Shown here piece by piece: positions 25,930 to 34,005 of a DNA stretch of 64,000 nt (within the stretch, counting starts at the first letter, position 1; every line of letters begins with the position of its first letter). Source of the stretch: JAGREO01 sp020446285 (GTDB lineage Bacteria; Pseudomonadota; Alphaproteobacteria; Geminicoccales; Geminicoccaceae); assembly GCA_041398005.1 (NCBI GenBank), contig JAWKVP010000008.1:1-64000 (forward strand), in the 5' to 3' direction. The notes beneath the pieces were generated by a model. That model saw only the letters and a list, made by a program, of their open reading frames with translations. It ran no database searches and had not been told where the DNA came from. The position numbers and the translations under genes are program-made.

Positions 25930-26586
25930 TCAGCCGCCGGTGGTGCCCGGATCGTGCTCGAGACGCTTGCGCATGATCTCGATGAGGCCGTCCATGCCGT
26001 CGCTGGCGACGATGTCGCCGACCTCCGAGCGCTGGGTGACGACGAGGCTGATGCCTTCCGCCACCACATCGATGATCCGCTGGCCGTCATCATACTGGCG
26101 CACGCGCCATTCCACCTGAATGGGCGGAGCGCCGGAGGGGCGCAGGATGTTGGTCGCAACGAGGCTGTCGCGGTCGTTGATCTCGCGGCTGCCGACGATC
26201 TCGAAGGTCTCGCCGCCATATTCGTGCAGGCGGTCGGCCATGGTCTTCATGACGAGCTCGCGGAACACCTGGACATAGGCGTCGCGTTCGCCGGCGCTCG
26301 CCGTGCGCCAGTAACGGCCGAGCACGAGCTTGGCGAGAAGGTCGAGATCCGTGTAGCGATCGAGCAGGTCCTTGATGACGACGAGCTTTTCCTCCTTGGA
26401 CAGCTCGTCGCGGCGGAGGACGTCGAGCGCCTGATCGCCGATCTCGTTGATGAAATCCTCCGATGCGCCGGCGGCGCGCGCGGCCTTCGCCCGCAGGGCG
26501 AGCGGCAGGGTCGCGATGCCGGCGAGGACGATGCGGCGGTTCAGGGGGAGTGGGGAGCCGGCGGGACCCGGTCGCTCACGTTTCAT
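25930..26586 (-). CDS. mlaC: MlaC/Ttg2D family phospholipid-binding periplasmic protein
   Basis: A 218-residue exported protein: basic N-terminus, RR-containing signal (NRRIVLAGIATLPLAL) and ARAAG cleavage region, then the MlaC domain (FINEIGDQALDVLRR..., LVLGRYWRTASAGERDAYVQVFRELV, YDVVAEG-like core). MlaC ferries phospholipids across the periplasm to keep the outer membrane asymmetric. Its ATG overlaps the stop of the mlaA-like gene. The MlaFEDB transporter genes are not in the window, so the MlaA-MlaC pair is separated from the inner-membrane complex. Confidence 0.88.
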   Translation of the reverse strand: MKRERPGPAGSPLPLNRRIVLAGIATLPLALRAKAARAAGASEDFINEIGDQALDVLRRDELSKEEKLVVIKDLLDRYTDLDLLAKLVLGRYWRTASAGERDAYVQVFRELVMKTMADRLHEYGGETFEIVGSREINDRDSLVATNILRPSGAPPIQVEWRVRQYDDGQRIIDVVAEGISLVVTQRSEVGDIVASDGMDGLIEIMRKRLEHDPGTTGG

Positions 26587-27389
26587 TCCAGACTTTCCTC
26601 GAACTCTTCATTGAAGATGTCTTCATAGTTCGCGTCGTCGGTGACGGGCGCGCCGTTGCGGATCTCGGCCTCGCGCTTCTGCAGGTAGATCGTGCGGGTG
26701 CTGGCATAGAGGTCGAGGCTGTTGCGTTCAAGATCGTCGAGTGCCGGATCGAGCTGATAGCGGGTGTCGACACCACTGACGATGCGCGTGGCGAGGGCTG
26801 CGTCGTCGCTCATGATGTAGGTCACCGGATCGAGCGCCAGCGTCGTCACGACGAAGCCGAAGGCATCGCGGGTGGAACTGGGGCCGAGTATGGGCAGGAC
26901 CAGATAGGGGCCGGAGCCGATGCCGTAGACGCCGAGCGTCTGACCGAGATCCTCGGTATGCGGCTCATCCATGCCGACCACGGAGGCGAAGTCGAAGACG
27001 CCAAAGAGACCGAGCGTCGAATTGATCATGAACCGGCCGAGCGTCACGCCGGCGCGCTCGCGTTCACCCTGAAGAAGATCGTTGAGGAAGGTGATCGGCG
27101 AGGTGAGGTTCGAAAGGAAATTGCGGAATCCCGTCTTCGCCGGTTCGGGGACGGCGTAGCCGTACATCTGCTGGGCCGGGTCCAGAATCAGTCCGTCGAT
27201 CACCCGGTTGAAACTGAAGATCGCCCGGTTGACCGGCTCGATCGGATCGTAGACCGGCGCCTGCGCCCGTGCACCGGCGGCGGACGCGAGCATGATGACC
27301 GCTGCGAGCATGATGACCGGTGCGAAAAGGACACCGCCGACACGGCAGGGCGAATGCCGGCCGCCGGCCGGTCGGGTTGCTGCACTCAT
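26583..27389 (-). CDS. mlaA: MlaA (VacJ) family outer-membrane phospholipid protein
   Basis: A 268-residue protein from the ATG at 27389 (an earlier in-frame start at 27455 adds 22 residues). After a signal peptide come the MlaA motifs YDPIEPVNRAIFSFNRVIDG, VPEPAKTGFRNFLSNLTSPITFLNDLLQG and LGVYGIGSGPYLVLPILGPSSTRDAFG. MlaA extracts misplaced phospholipid from the outer leaflet. The usual lipobox cysteine is absent: the signal ends in AGARAQA with no Cys, so this copy seems to be a soluble or non-lipidated form. Coupled to mlaC by ATGA overlap. Confidence 0.9.
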   Translation of the reverse strand: MSAATRPAGGRHSPCRVGGVLFAPVIMLAAVIMLASAAGARAQAPVYDPIEPVNRAIFSFNRVIDGLILDPAQQMYGYAVPEPAKTGFRNFLSNLTSPITFLNDLLQGERERAGVTLGRFMINSTLGLFGVFDFASVVGMDEPHTEDLGQTLGVYGIGSGPYLVLPILGPSSTRDAFGFVVTTLALDPVTYIMSDDAALATRIVSGVDTRYQLDPALDDLERNSLDLYASTRTIYLQKREAEIRNGAPVTDDANYEDIFNEEFEESLE

Positions 27390-27741
27390 TCCTGATCCCT
27401 GTCTGTGACGACCATATCGTTCCGCGCTTTCGGGCCGCACCTTCACTCCGCTCACCCCTGTGACGCGGGATCGGGCGCATGAAACCGGGCGGTCATATCC
27501 GCGACCACCGCGACACTAGAATTACGGATTTGCCTCGCTTGTTGCAAGTGTGCCGCCATGCGAGGGTTAATTTCCCCGGCGTATCGGCCTACCTGCGCGG
27601 CGGCCGGACTGTTGTCGGCATGGTTGCCGGCGTCCATAGTCAGTGCACAAGTCCATGCCCTCTTCCGCATGCCGGATGTCTGAAACGGCGGCGGTGGACA
27701 GGGTGAACAGCAAACGTGCCAAAAAACAACGGAGGACGATC
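27390..27741. other. Intergenic region, 352 bp
   Basis: Lies between divergent mlaA and the small gene at 27742. A weak promoter for mlaA can be proposed on the minus strand: TTGCAA (27542-27547) and TAATTC (27519-27524) separated by 17 bp. Short open frames here lack ribosome sites and recognisable products. No other feature was seen. Confidence 0.4.
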
Positions 27742-28008
27742 ATGGGTCTGCTTCGGGTGGTATCGCTCAATGGTCTTTCCAATCGCCTGCGCGACGTGCT
27801 GGGCGAGGATTCGGAACTCTATCACCGCTTTCGCGAGGCGTTCCGGGACCAGGACGAAGACCTGATCGAACGCGCGATGGACGAACTCGGACGCTGCCCG
27901 CAGCCATTGCGCTCGAAGGCGCATGACGCCATGCTCGACTGGCTTTTCGATGGCAATGACAATTCCGGTCTTGCCGATGTTCCGGCAGCGAGCCGGAGCA
28001 TCAACTGA
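27742..28008 (+). CDS. Conserved-looking small hypothetical protein
   Basis: 88 residues, acidic and predicted mostly helical, without signal peptide or membrane segment (LSNRLRDVLGEDSELYHRFREAFRDQDEDLIERAMDEL). The start has a strong GGAGG eight bases... upstream of the ATG, and codon usage matches neighbours, which supports it as real. It precedes the RraA-like gene by 57 bp, and both share the same leader pattern (purine tract, then ACGATC before ATG). Family not recognised and no function proposed. Confidence 0.6.
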   Translation: MGLLRVVSLNGLSNRLRDVLGEDSELYHRFREAFRDQDEDLIERAMDELGRCPQPLRSKAHDAMLDWLFDGNDNSGLADVPAASRSIN

Positions 28009-28065
28009 TCCCGGACGGGACCGATCTTCCCGGCCGGCGAAACAATGTACGGGGAGAAGACGATC

Positions 28066-28755
28066 ATGATTCACGAACCGCCGCTCTTGCGCATAAGGCG
28101 CCATTTCGAGCGTCCCGACGCGGCCCTGCTGGCGCGCATCGCCGCCACCAACAGCTGCTGGATCGGCGATGCCCTCGAGGGCCGTGCCGGGCTCGATCCC
28201 TCGATCCGCAGCCTTGGCACCGGAAAGATACCATTCTGTGGCCCGGCGATCACCTGTTCGACCGGTGTGAATGCCAATCTGGCACTGGCCGCGGCCATCA
28301 CGATGGCAAAGCCGGGTGATGTGATCGTCGCCGCCAATGAAGGCTTCGGCGGTGCCGCCATCATCGGCGATGTCCTTGCCGGCATGGCGAGGAACCGCGG
28401 CGTCGCCGGTATCGTCATCGACGGTTTCGCCCGTGACCTCACGGGTCTGCGGGAGGTCGGGCTGCCGATCTGCGCGCGTGGCGTCACCCCCAATTCCTGT
28501 GTGCGCATGGGAGTGGGCACGGTGGGGCTGCCGGTTCAGGCGGCCGGCCAGAGGGTCGATGCGGGCGATGTCATCTTCGCCGACGATGACGGTGTCGTCG
28601 TCATCGCGCTGGGCGAGCTCGAACGCACCGCCAACCGCATCGACGAGATCGCCGAAGCGGAAGCAGGCGTCGTCCGGCGCGTTCGCGACGGCCTCGACCG
28701 GCCGGACTTCATCACCGATCTGCTGGAATCGGACCGGGTCCAGTATATCGACTAA
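28066..28755 (+). CDS. RraA/HMG aldolase-like family protein
   Basis: A 229-residue protein of the RraA-like superfamily, which includes 4-hydroxy-4-methyl-2-oxoglutarate aldolases/oxaloacetate decarboxylases and RNase E inhibitors. The core motif GIVIDGFARDLTGLREVGLPICARGVTPN carries the Asp-Gly-x-Ala-Arg-Asp pattern that binds pyruvate and metal in the aldolases, and GDVIVAANEGFGGAAIIGD precedes it. That favours an enzyme over a nuclease regulator. ATG at 28066 is preferred, with GGGGAGAAG upstream; ATG at 28045 would include that site within the coding region. Confidence 0.82.
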   Translation: MIHEPPLLRIRRHFERPDAALLARIAATNSCWIGDALEGRAGLDPSIRSLGTGKIPFCGPAITCSTGVNANLALAAAITMAKPGDVIVAANEGFGGAAIIGDVLAGMARNRGVAGIVIDGFARDLTGLREVGLPICARGVTPNSCVRMGVGTVGLPVQAAGQRVDAGDVIFADDDGVVVIALGELERTANRIDEIAEAEAGVVRRVRDGLDRPDFITDLLESDRVQYID

Positions 28756-28808
28756 GGCCGTGAGCGATCCGCCGACCGGAATGTTCCCGACGCGTCGCCA
28801 GGTCTTCG

Positions 28809-30410
28809 TCAGGCCTTCCGGTCGCGGTTGAGGGCCTCGTGCAGCCGGTCGAGGAGGGCCCGGCGCACATCGTCGTCCTGCAATCCGTCGAGCCGGCGCC
28901 CGAGATCGATCAGGAGACGGGCATAGGCATTGTGCCAGTCCTCGCCGGCTGCGGCCTGCTCATGGTCGAGGCGCTTGCCGTTGCCATGGCGTGCGGGCTT
29001 GCCGCCGAGTGACAGATCGAAGCTGTCGTCGAGTTCGGGCATGAGGATATGCGCGGGGTCGCAGCCGGCGGCGGCGAGATGTTCGCGGAACACCTCCATC
29101 GCCTTCGGCTCGCCGTGCGACAGGAAGATGGTGTTGCGCACCGGCATCCGCTCCTTCACCCAGGCCACGAGTTCGCCCTGGTCGGCATGGGCGGAATAGG
29201 AATCGATCCGGCGGATCGCGCAATTGACCTCGATTTCCTCGCCATGGATGCGCACCCGTTCCTCGCCCGAGAGGATCAGGTGGCCGAGCGAGCCCGGCGC
29301 CTGATAGCCGACGAAGAGGACGCAGGCCTCGCGTCGCCAGAGATGGTTCTTGAGATGGTGACGGATCCGCCCGGCGTCGCACATGCCCGATGCCGCCATG
29401 ATGATCGCACCCGAGCGGACCTTGTTGATGGCCTTGCTTTCCTCGACCGATTCGGTGAAGCGGATGCGCGGCGACCTGAAGACCCGCATGTCCGGATCGA
29501 TGTCGTGCAGTGCCGTGCGGTGGCGCGAGAAGGCGTCGGTGACCTTGATGGCGAGGGGGCTGTCGAGAAAGATCGGCGCATCCGGTATCTCGCCTTCTTC
29601 CATGAGCCTGATGAGGCTGTAGAGCAGTTCCTGGGTGCGCTCGACGGCGAAGGCCGGAATGAGCAGGTTGCCGCCGCGCGACAGGCCCTCATTGACCGCG
29701 TCGCGCAGCCGGTCGCGGCGGGCCTCGAGCGTCAGGTCCTCGCGGTCGCGGTCGCCATAGGTGCTCTCGGTGACGAGATAGTCGACATCGCTCGGGCCGG
29801 CGGGGTCGTCGTGGAACGTCTTTTCGTCGGGTCCGATGTCGCCGGAAAAGAGGATCCGGATCGGCCGTTCCTCGTCAGGGTCGGCGATCTCCAGCTCGAC
29901 GGAGGCCGAACCGAGAATGTGGCCGGCATTCCAGTAGCGGGCGCGGATGCCCTTCATCGGCTCGAACCATGTATCATAGTCGACCGTGCGGATCTGTTCG
30001 AGAACCTGCTCGGCATCGCGGCGGGTGTAGATCGGCTCGACCAGCGGCCGGCCGCGCTGCCGGTTGCGGCGGTTCAGCCGCTCCACCTCGCTCTCCTGGA
30101 TATGGCCGCTGTCCGGCAGCATGAAGGCGAGGAGATCGGCGGTCGGTTCGGTCGCATGAATGGGTCCCTTGAACCCGTTGGCGGTGAGCTTCGGGACGAG
30201 GCCGGTATGATCGATGTGGGCGTGGGTGAGGACCAGCGCGTCGATCGTCGCCGGTTTGAACGGGAAGGGGCGGTAGTTCAGTTCGCGCACCGTCTTGGTA
30301 CCCTGGAACAGGCCGCAATCGATCATCAGCCGGCCGCCGGCATGGTCGATGATGTAGCAGGAGCCGGTGACGGTCGAGGCGGCGCCGTGGAATGTGAGCG
30401 TCGTGGTCAT
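28809..30410 (-). CDS. MBL-fold beta-CASP RNA-processing nuclease family protein
   Basis: A 533-residue metallo-beta-lactamase fold protein of the COG1236 (YSH1-like) group. The zinc motif THAHIDHTG holds H63, H65, D67 and H68; later metal ligands lie in YWNAGHILGSASVELE and LFSGDIGPDE. The beta-CASP part includes IIMAASGMCDAGRIRHHL and the C-terminal YSAHADQGELVAWV and FLSHGEPKAM motifs. Family members are endo- or exoribonucleases acting in RNA processing. A charged C-terminal tail (about 455-533) is extra. It is 13 bp downstream of the LOG-like gene. Confidence 0.9.
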   Translation of the reverse strand: MTTTLTFHGAASTVTGSCYIIDHAGGRLMIDCGLFQGTKTVRELNYRPFPFKPATIDALVLTHAHIDHTGLVPKLTANGFKGPIHATEPTADLLAFMLPDSGHIQESEVERLNRRNRQRGRPLVEPIYTRRDAEQVLEQIRTVDYDTWFEPMKGIRARYWNAGHILGSASVELEIADPDEERPIRILFSGDIGPDEKTFHDDPAGPSDVDYLVTESTYGDRDREDLTLEARRDRLRDAVNEGLSRGGNLLIPAFAVERTQELLYSLIRLMEEGEIPDAPIFLDSPLAIKVTDAFSRHRTALHDIDPDMRVFRSPRIRFTESVEESKAINKVRSGAIIMAASGMCDAGRIRHHLKNHLWRREACVLFVGYQAPGSLGHLILSGEERVRIHGEEIEVNCAIRRIDSYSAHADQGELVAWVKERMPVRNTIFLSHGEPKAMEVFREHLAAAGCDPAHILMPELDDSFDLSLGGKPARHGNGKRLDHEQAAAGEDWHNAYARLLIDLGRRLDGLQDDDVRRALLDRLHEALNRDRKA

Positions 30411-30423
30411 GACCCGCGTCTCC

Positions 30424-31341
30424 TCAGCAATCGTTCGGTGTGGGAAGAAGGCCCGTATAGGCGTAATGCTCGCGGATCACGTTCCAGGCCTCGTCGGCGG
30501 ACTGGACAGGGGTGATCAGGTCGAGATCCTTCTCGCCGATCACGCCTTCCTCGACGAGTGTCCCGAAATCGATGACACGCTCCCAGTAGTCGCGATCGAA
30601 CAGCAGGACGGGCATCGGCCGGGCTTTGCCGGTCTGGATCAGGCAAAGGCACTCGAACAGCTCGTCGAGGGTGCCGAAACCGCCCGGAAAGACCACGAGT
30701 GCCAGCGCGCGCATCATCAGATGCATCTTGCGGATGGCGAAATAGTGGAACTGGAAGGCCAGTTCGGGGGTGATGTAGGCGTTGGGCGCCTGCTCGTGGG
30801 GCAGGGTGATGTTGTGGCCGATGCTCACCGCGCCGACATCGGCGGCACCGCGATTGGCCGCTTCCATGATGCCCGGACCGCCGCCGGTGACGATGACCGC
30901 CCGGCGCCTGTCGCTGTCCTGTCCGGCGCGGGAGACGATCTGCGCGAAGCGGCGCGCCTCGGCATAGTAGCGGGCATGGCGGACGATCCGCTCGGCCTTG
31001 CGAAGCTCCGCCTGTGCGCCGGCGTCATCCGGCGCGCTGGCGGCGGCCTCCCTTGCCGCCTCGAGGATGCGTTCGGCTTCCTCGGGCTCCTTGTTGCGGG
31101 CGCTGCCGAAAACGACGATGGTCGATTCGATGCCGTGTTCCTGCAGGCCGAGTTCCGGCTTGAGCAGTTCGAGCTGCAGGCGAACCGGGCGGAGTTCCTC
31201 GCGCAGGAGAAATTCCTCGTCGGCGAAGGCGAGCCGGTAGGACGAGGAGCGTGTCTGTGCGGTTTCCGCGGTCGACCGCGCCCGTTTCGCATCCTCGCGG
31301 GCGCTCGGCAGGACGAAATGCTCGCCGTCTTTGTCTTTCAT
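30424..31341 (-). CDS. LOG/TIGR00730 family Rossmann-fold protein
   Basis: A 305-residue protein with the lysine decarboxylase-like/LOG core: STIVVFGSARN, VIVTGGGPGIMEAANRGA and the signature VVFPGGFGTLDELFE. Authentic LOG enzymes are cytokinin nucleoside 5'-monophosphate phosphoribohydrolases; in bacteria many act as nucleotide nucleosidases (PpnN-like). This is a longer type with about 80 extra N-terminal residues. ATG at 31341 is used; a GTG at 31383 would add 14 residues and cannot be excluded. Confidence 0.85.
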   Translation of the reverse strand: MKDKDGEHFVLPSAREDAKRARSTAETAQTRSSSYRLAFADEEFLLREELRPVRLQLELLKPELGLQEHGIESTIVVFGSARNKEPEEAERILEAAREAAASAPDDAGAQAELRKAERIVRHARYYAEARRFAQIVSRAGQDSDRRRAVIVTGGGPGIMEAANRGAADVGAVSIGHNITLPHEQAPNAYITPELAFQFHYFAIRKMHLMMRALALVVFPGGFGTLDELFECLCLIQTGKARPMPVLLFDRDYWERVIDFGTLVEEGVIGEKDLDLITPVQSADEAWNVIREHYAYTGLLPTPNDC

Positions 31342-31409
31342 GTCGTCTACAGGTCCGGTTTGTTCGACTTCCTGACCTGACACTAGCCCGGATTGGCAAA
31401 ATACGAAAC

Positions 31410-31433
31410 GGCCCCGCTCTTTCGAGCGAGGCC
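31410..31433 (-). terminator. Likely intrinsic terminator after phasin gene
   Basis: On the minus strand GGCCTCGCTC-GAAA-GAGCGGGGCC forms a 10-bp stem with one wobble/mismatch and a GAAA tetraloop, followed by GTTTCGTATTTTG. It lies 38 bp beyond the phasin stop. The T-rich run is interrupted, so efficiency is uncertain. Confidence 0.65.
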
Positions 31434-31470
31434 GGTATCGACAACGGGGTATCGGGGTGTCGAACGAGGA

Positions 31471-31863
31471 TCAGGCGGCGAACGCCTTGACCTCCTCGAA
31501 GTTCTTGCTGGCGCGCTGGACGAACAGGTCGACGACCTCGTTCTGGGCCTTCATGCCGAGATCCACGGTCTCCTGCACGTCGGCAAGGGCCTTCTCCATC
31601 GCCGAGCGGGCCTCGTCCATATAGTCGGTCGGCTGCCGCGAGGCGTCGAACGACTGGAACAGCTTCTCGCTGCGGGTAAAGTTTTCCTTGAGCATCTCGC
31701 TCTGGCGACGGGCGACCGTCTGGGCGAGATCGAAAAGGATCTTCTGGGCAGTGACCATCGTCTCCATGTTGGCTTTCTGGAGGGCGACGATGGCGTCGAC
31801 GTCGAACTTTCCGAAATCGAACCTGGGGAGGGCCGGCTCTGCGGCTGTCGATTTGGTTGTCAT
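31471..31863 (-). CDS. Phasin family protein (PHA granule-associated)
   Basis: A 130-residue helical, cysteine-free protein of the phasin_2 type. The run FDVDAIVALQKANMETMVTAQKILFDLAQTVARRQSEML and the later QPTDYMDEARSAMEKALADVQETVDLGMKAQNEVVDLFVQRA are typical of phasins that coat polyhydroxyalkanoate granules. The ATG has GGAG nine bases upstream. Two TGC-N3-GCA sites upstream (31923-31953) resemble PhaR operators, and a hairpin follows the gene. It appears to be a single-gene transcript. Confidence 0.92.
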   Translation of the reverse strand: MTTKSTAAEPALPRFDFGKFDVDAIVALQKANMETMVTAQKILFDLAQTVARRQSEMLKENFTRSEKLFQSFDASRQPTDYMDEARSAMEKALADVQETVDLGMKAQNEVVDLFVQRASKNFEEVKAFAA

Positions 31864-31922
31864 GAGATGAAACTCCTGTAGAGCGTGCTAATCAAGCAAC
31901 GCATTTCTACCTGAGCTTCTGG

Positions 31923-31953
31923 TGCGTTGCAACATGAACTTTGTTGCGGTGCA
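31923..31953. promoter_or_regulatory. Paired PhaR-type operator sites upstream of phasin
   Basis: TGCGTTGCA (31923-31931) and TGCGGTGCA (31945-31953) are two TGC-N3-GCA sites with centres 22 bp apart, about two helical turns, 60-90 bp upstream of the phasin ATG. PhaR, the PHA-sensing repressor, recognises TGC...GCA-type sequences in phasin promoters of alphaproteobacteria. The PhaR gene itself is not in the window. Confidence 0.6.
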
Positions 31954-31994
31954 ATATTTCTTGGAACGGAACAGGTGTCGAAATGGTGACGGTC

Positions 31995-32723
31995 TCAATC
32001 GGAGGGCAGCGGGACGAGGTCGTGAACCTGCGGCGCCGGCCGTTCGTCACCCGCTCCCGCAACGAGACCGATCATGTTCCAGAAGGCATGCAGGCCGGCA
32101 TCGGCCGAGACCTGTGTCTGCGGATGCACGAGCATCGACGCGGCGGTTGCAAGAGTTTGTCCGGTGGCGCTCTCCCGGTCGGACTCCGTTTCCCTCGTAT
32201 AGTAGATGTGGCCGCCATAGGTGGCGACGGGCTGCATCTCGTTGCTCCAGTCGGGCTCTATGCTCTTCGCGTGGAAATGTGTCGAACCGTGGGTCAGGTC
32301 GGGAAGCCGGGGCGTCGTGGCGACGAGCGCGGCGAGGACGCTGTCGGTCCAGCCGCGGCGGTCGACGGCATTGTCGATGCGGACACTGTCGGACAGGCCG
32401 TCATGCGTCCACGAGAACTGCCTGTCCTCCCAGATGACCTTGCAGGGCGTGTCGGCATGCTGGGTCGCCTCCACGCGGTTCATGACCACCTGTGCGACGG
32501 CGAGCTTTTCGGCGAATGCGCTGCCACGGGCCTCGAACCAGATGTTCTGCGCCATGCACTCGGCCTGACGCTCGAAGGAAGCGGGATCCGCGCCGTCGAC
32601 GGCAAACAGCATGAGCAGGGCTTCGAAGATGCTTCTGGCTTCACCGGCGATCATCGACTTCGGGCTCCATCTTCCGTCGCTTGCCGGCCGCAGCGGACCG
32701 GCGATCATCGGGCGGTATCGCAT
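31995..32723 (-). CDS. Cell wall hydrolase, SleB family
   Basis: A 242-residue protein with a hydrolase_2/SleB domain from about residue 52 to 160: ECMAQNIWFEARGS with the catalytic Glu, KLAVAQVVMNRVE, and RQFSWTHDG are characteristic. Members cleave peptidoglycan (spore cortex lytic enzyme fold). No clear signal peptide is seen; the N-terminus contains a hydrophobic stretch (IFEALLMLFAVDG), and an alternative ATG at 32654 would place this near the start, so the true start may be the later one. Secretion route is therefore unclear. Confidence 0.85.
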   Translation of the reverse strand: MRYRPMIAGPLRPASDGRWSPKSMIAGEARSIFEALLMLFAVDGADPASFERQAECMAQNIWFEARGSAFAEKLAVAQVVMNRVEATQHADTPCKVIWEDRQFSWTHDGLSDSVRIDNAVDRRGWTDSVLAALVATTPRLPDLTHGSTHFHAKSIEPDWSNEMQPVATYGGHIYYTRETESDRESATGQTLATAASMLVHPQTQVSADAGLHAFWNMIGLVAGAGDERPAPQVHDLVPLPSD

Positions 32724-32885
32724 CCGGCGCGCGCGCGGAGACCGCGCATGCCTGCATCCCGTCCGAAGCGGATCTTCTGGATAGGCAATCTTCGTGGAGT
32801 CGTGGTGGTTAAGAGTCCGTTAAAATGTCCCCGGGTATTCAGGTGCGTTAACGGGATGCCGCCATTGCGGCTCCCGTTGCCGAGG

Positions 32886-32923
32886 TCTCGCATCGCGGCT
32901 ATCGGCATTTCTTCAACACGCTG
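32886..32923 (-). repeat. Dispersed intergenic repeat, copy B (38 bp)
   Basis: Minus-strand match to copy A at 18834-18871, differing at one base. It lies in the 238-bp divergent gap between the cell wall hydrolase gene and the exported-protein gene at 32962. Confidence 0.75.
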
Positions 32924-32961
32924 CTAGATCTTCGCCAGGAGGTCTTTGACGGGCGGGACCC

Positions 32962-34005
32962 ATGGAGAGAATGTGCATGGCCGGTTTGCGGATCGCTGTT
33001 GCCGCGGTCTTCGGGCGACGCGGGGTGTGGGCCGTGGCGATGCTCGTCATGCTGGGCGCACCCGCCGTGGTGGCGGACGAAAAGCCGTCCGCGATCGAGA
33101 TATCCGGGCGGCCGGCCGTTTCCGGTCATTACCGCTACCTCGTCGACCGCTCGCGCGATCTCGTCGTCGATGGCGTGAGCGAGGTCAGGAACGCCCGTTC
33201 CAGTGCCCGTCTGGAGGTCGTCGATACGCGCGACGACGGCATCCTCTTCAGCTGGACGCTCGAACAGGTCGAACTCGGCGGCGAGGCCGGGCTCGATGTC
33301 GAGAACATCACCTCGCAACTCGTCGCCGGGCTCACCGGCTTTCCCGTCATCTACTGGACCGACCGCGCCGGATCGATCATCGAGATCACCAACTTCCAGC
33401 GCCTGCGCCACACGCTCGAGAGCGGAACCGCGCAGATGCTGGATTCCATCGAGGCGATGATGCGCGAGGAGGGGGCCACGCAGACGCAGATCGACGGCGC
33501 GCGCGATCTCTCGACCGACATCATGCGCAGGATCATCGACCAGCCGCCGGCACAGCTCGGCTTCCAGCTGTTTCCCGAGGCATCGCTCGCCAGCTATTCG
33601 TTCGGCATGTCGCTGGTTCCCGGTGAGGCGATGATCTACACGAGCAGCGAGCCGAGCCCGCTCGGCGGGCCGCCGCTGGCACTTGCGGGCGAACTCAAGG
33701 CGGTGAACGTCGATCGCGAGAAGGAACAGGTGACCATCGTCTGGAAGGAGAGTTTCGCCCCCGACGCGGTCGCGAGCTTCATGCGGGCCTTCGCGGCGAT
33801 GCTCGAGGAGCGTGCTCCCGAGGCGGTGCGCGCGGACATGCTCGAACAGTTCAGGGCGGTGGCGCGGACGATGACCATCGACCGGCACGGCGAACTGCTC
33901 GTCGACCTGCGCGACGGCATGACCATCAGCGGCTCGGTGCGCAAGGAGACCGTTCTCGGCGATACCCGCCGCGTCGATCTCATGTCGATCCGGAGGCACC
34001 CGTGA
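32962..34005 (+). CDS. Exported protein of unknown function
   Basis: 347 residues with an N-terminal signal peptide (basic start, hydrophobic AVAMLVMLGAPAVV, likely cleavage near VVA-DE). The mature part is predicted mixed alpha/beta with repeated beta-rich sections (AIEISGRPAVSGHYRYLVDRS, LTIDRHGELLVDLRDGM-like end) and no cysteine. It is not recognised as a known family. Start may be this ATG or the ATG at 32977, which has GGAGA eight bases upstream. Its stop overlaps the GTG start of the racemase gene (GTGA), so the two are co-translated, yet an exported and a cytoplasmic protein are odd partners. Confidence 0.75.
   Translation: MERMCMAGLRIAVAAVFGRRGVWAVAMLVMLGAPAVVADEKPSAIEISGRPAVSGHYRYLVDRSRDLVVDGVSEVRNARSSARLEVVDTRDDGILFSWTLEQVELGGEAGLDVENITSQLVAGLTGFPVIYWTDRAGSIIEITNFQRLRHTLESGTAQMLDSIEAMMREEGATQTQIDGARDLSTDIMRRIIDQPPAQLGFQLFPEASLASYSFGMSLVPGEAMIYTSSEPSPLGGPPLALAGELKAVNVDREKEQVTIVWKESFAPDAVASFMRAFAAMLEERAPEAVRADMLEQFRAVARTMTIDRHGELLVDLRDGMTISGSVRKETVLGDTRRVDLMSIRRHP

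Noticed and set aside
27452..27670. Small minus-strand ORF (72 codons) upstream of mlaA
   Set aside because: No ribosome site, no domain, and it covers the probable mlaA promoter region.
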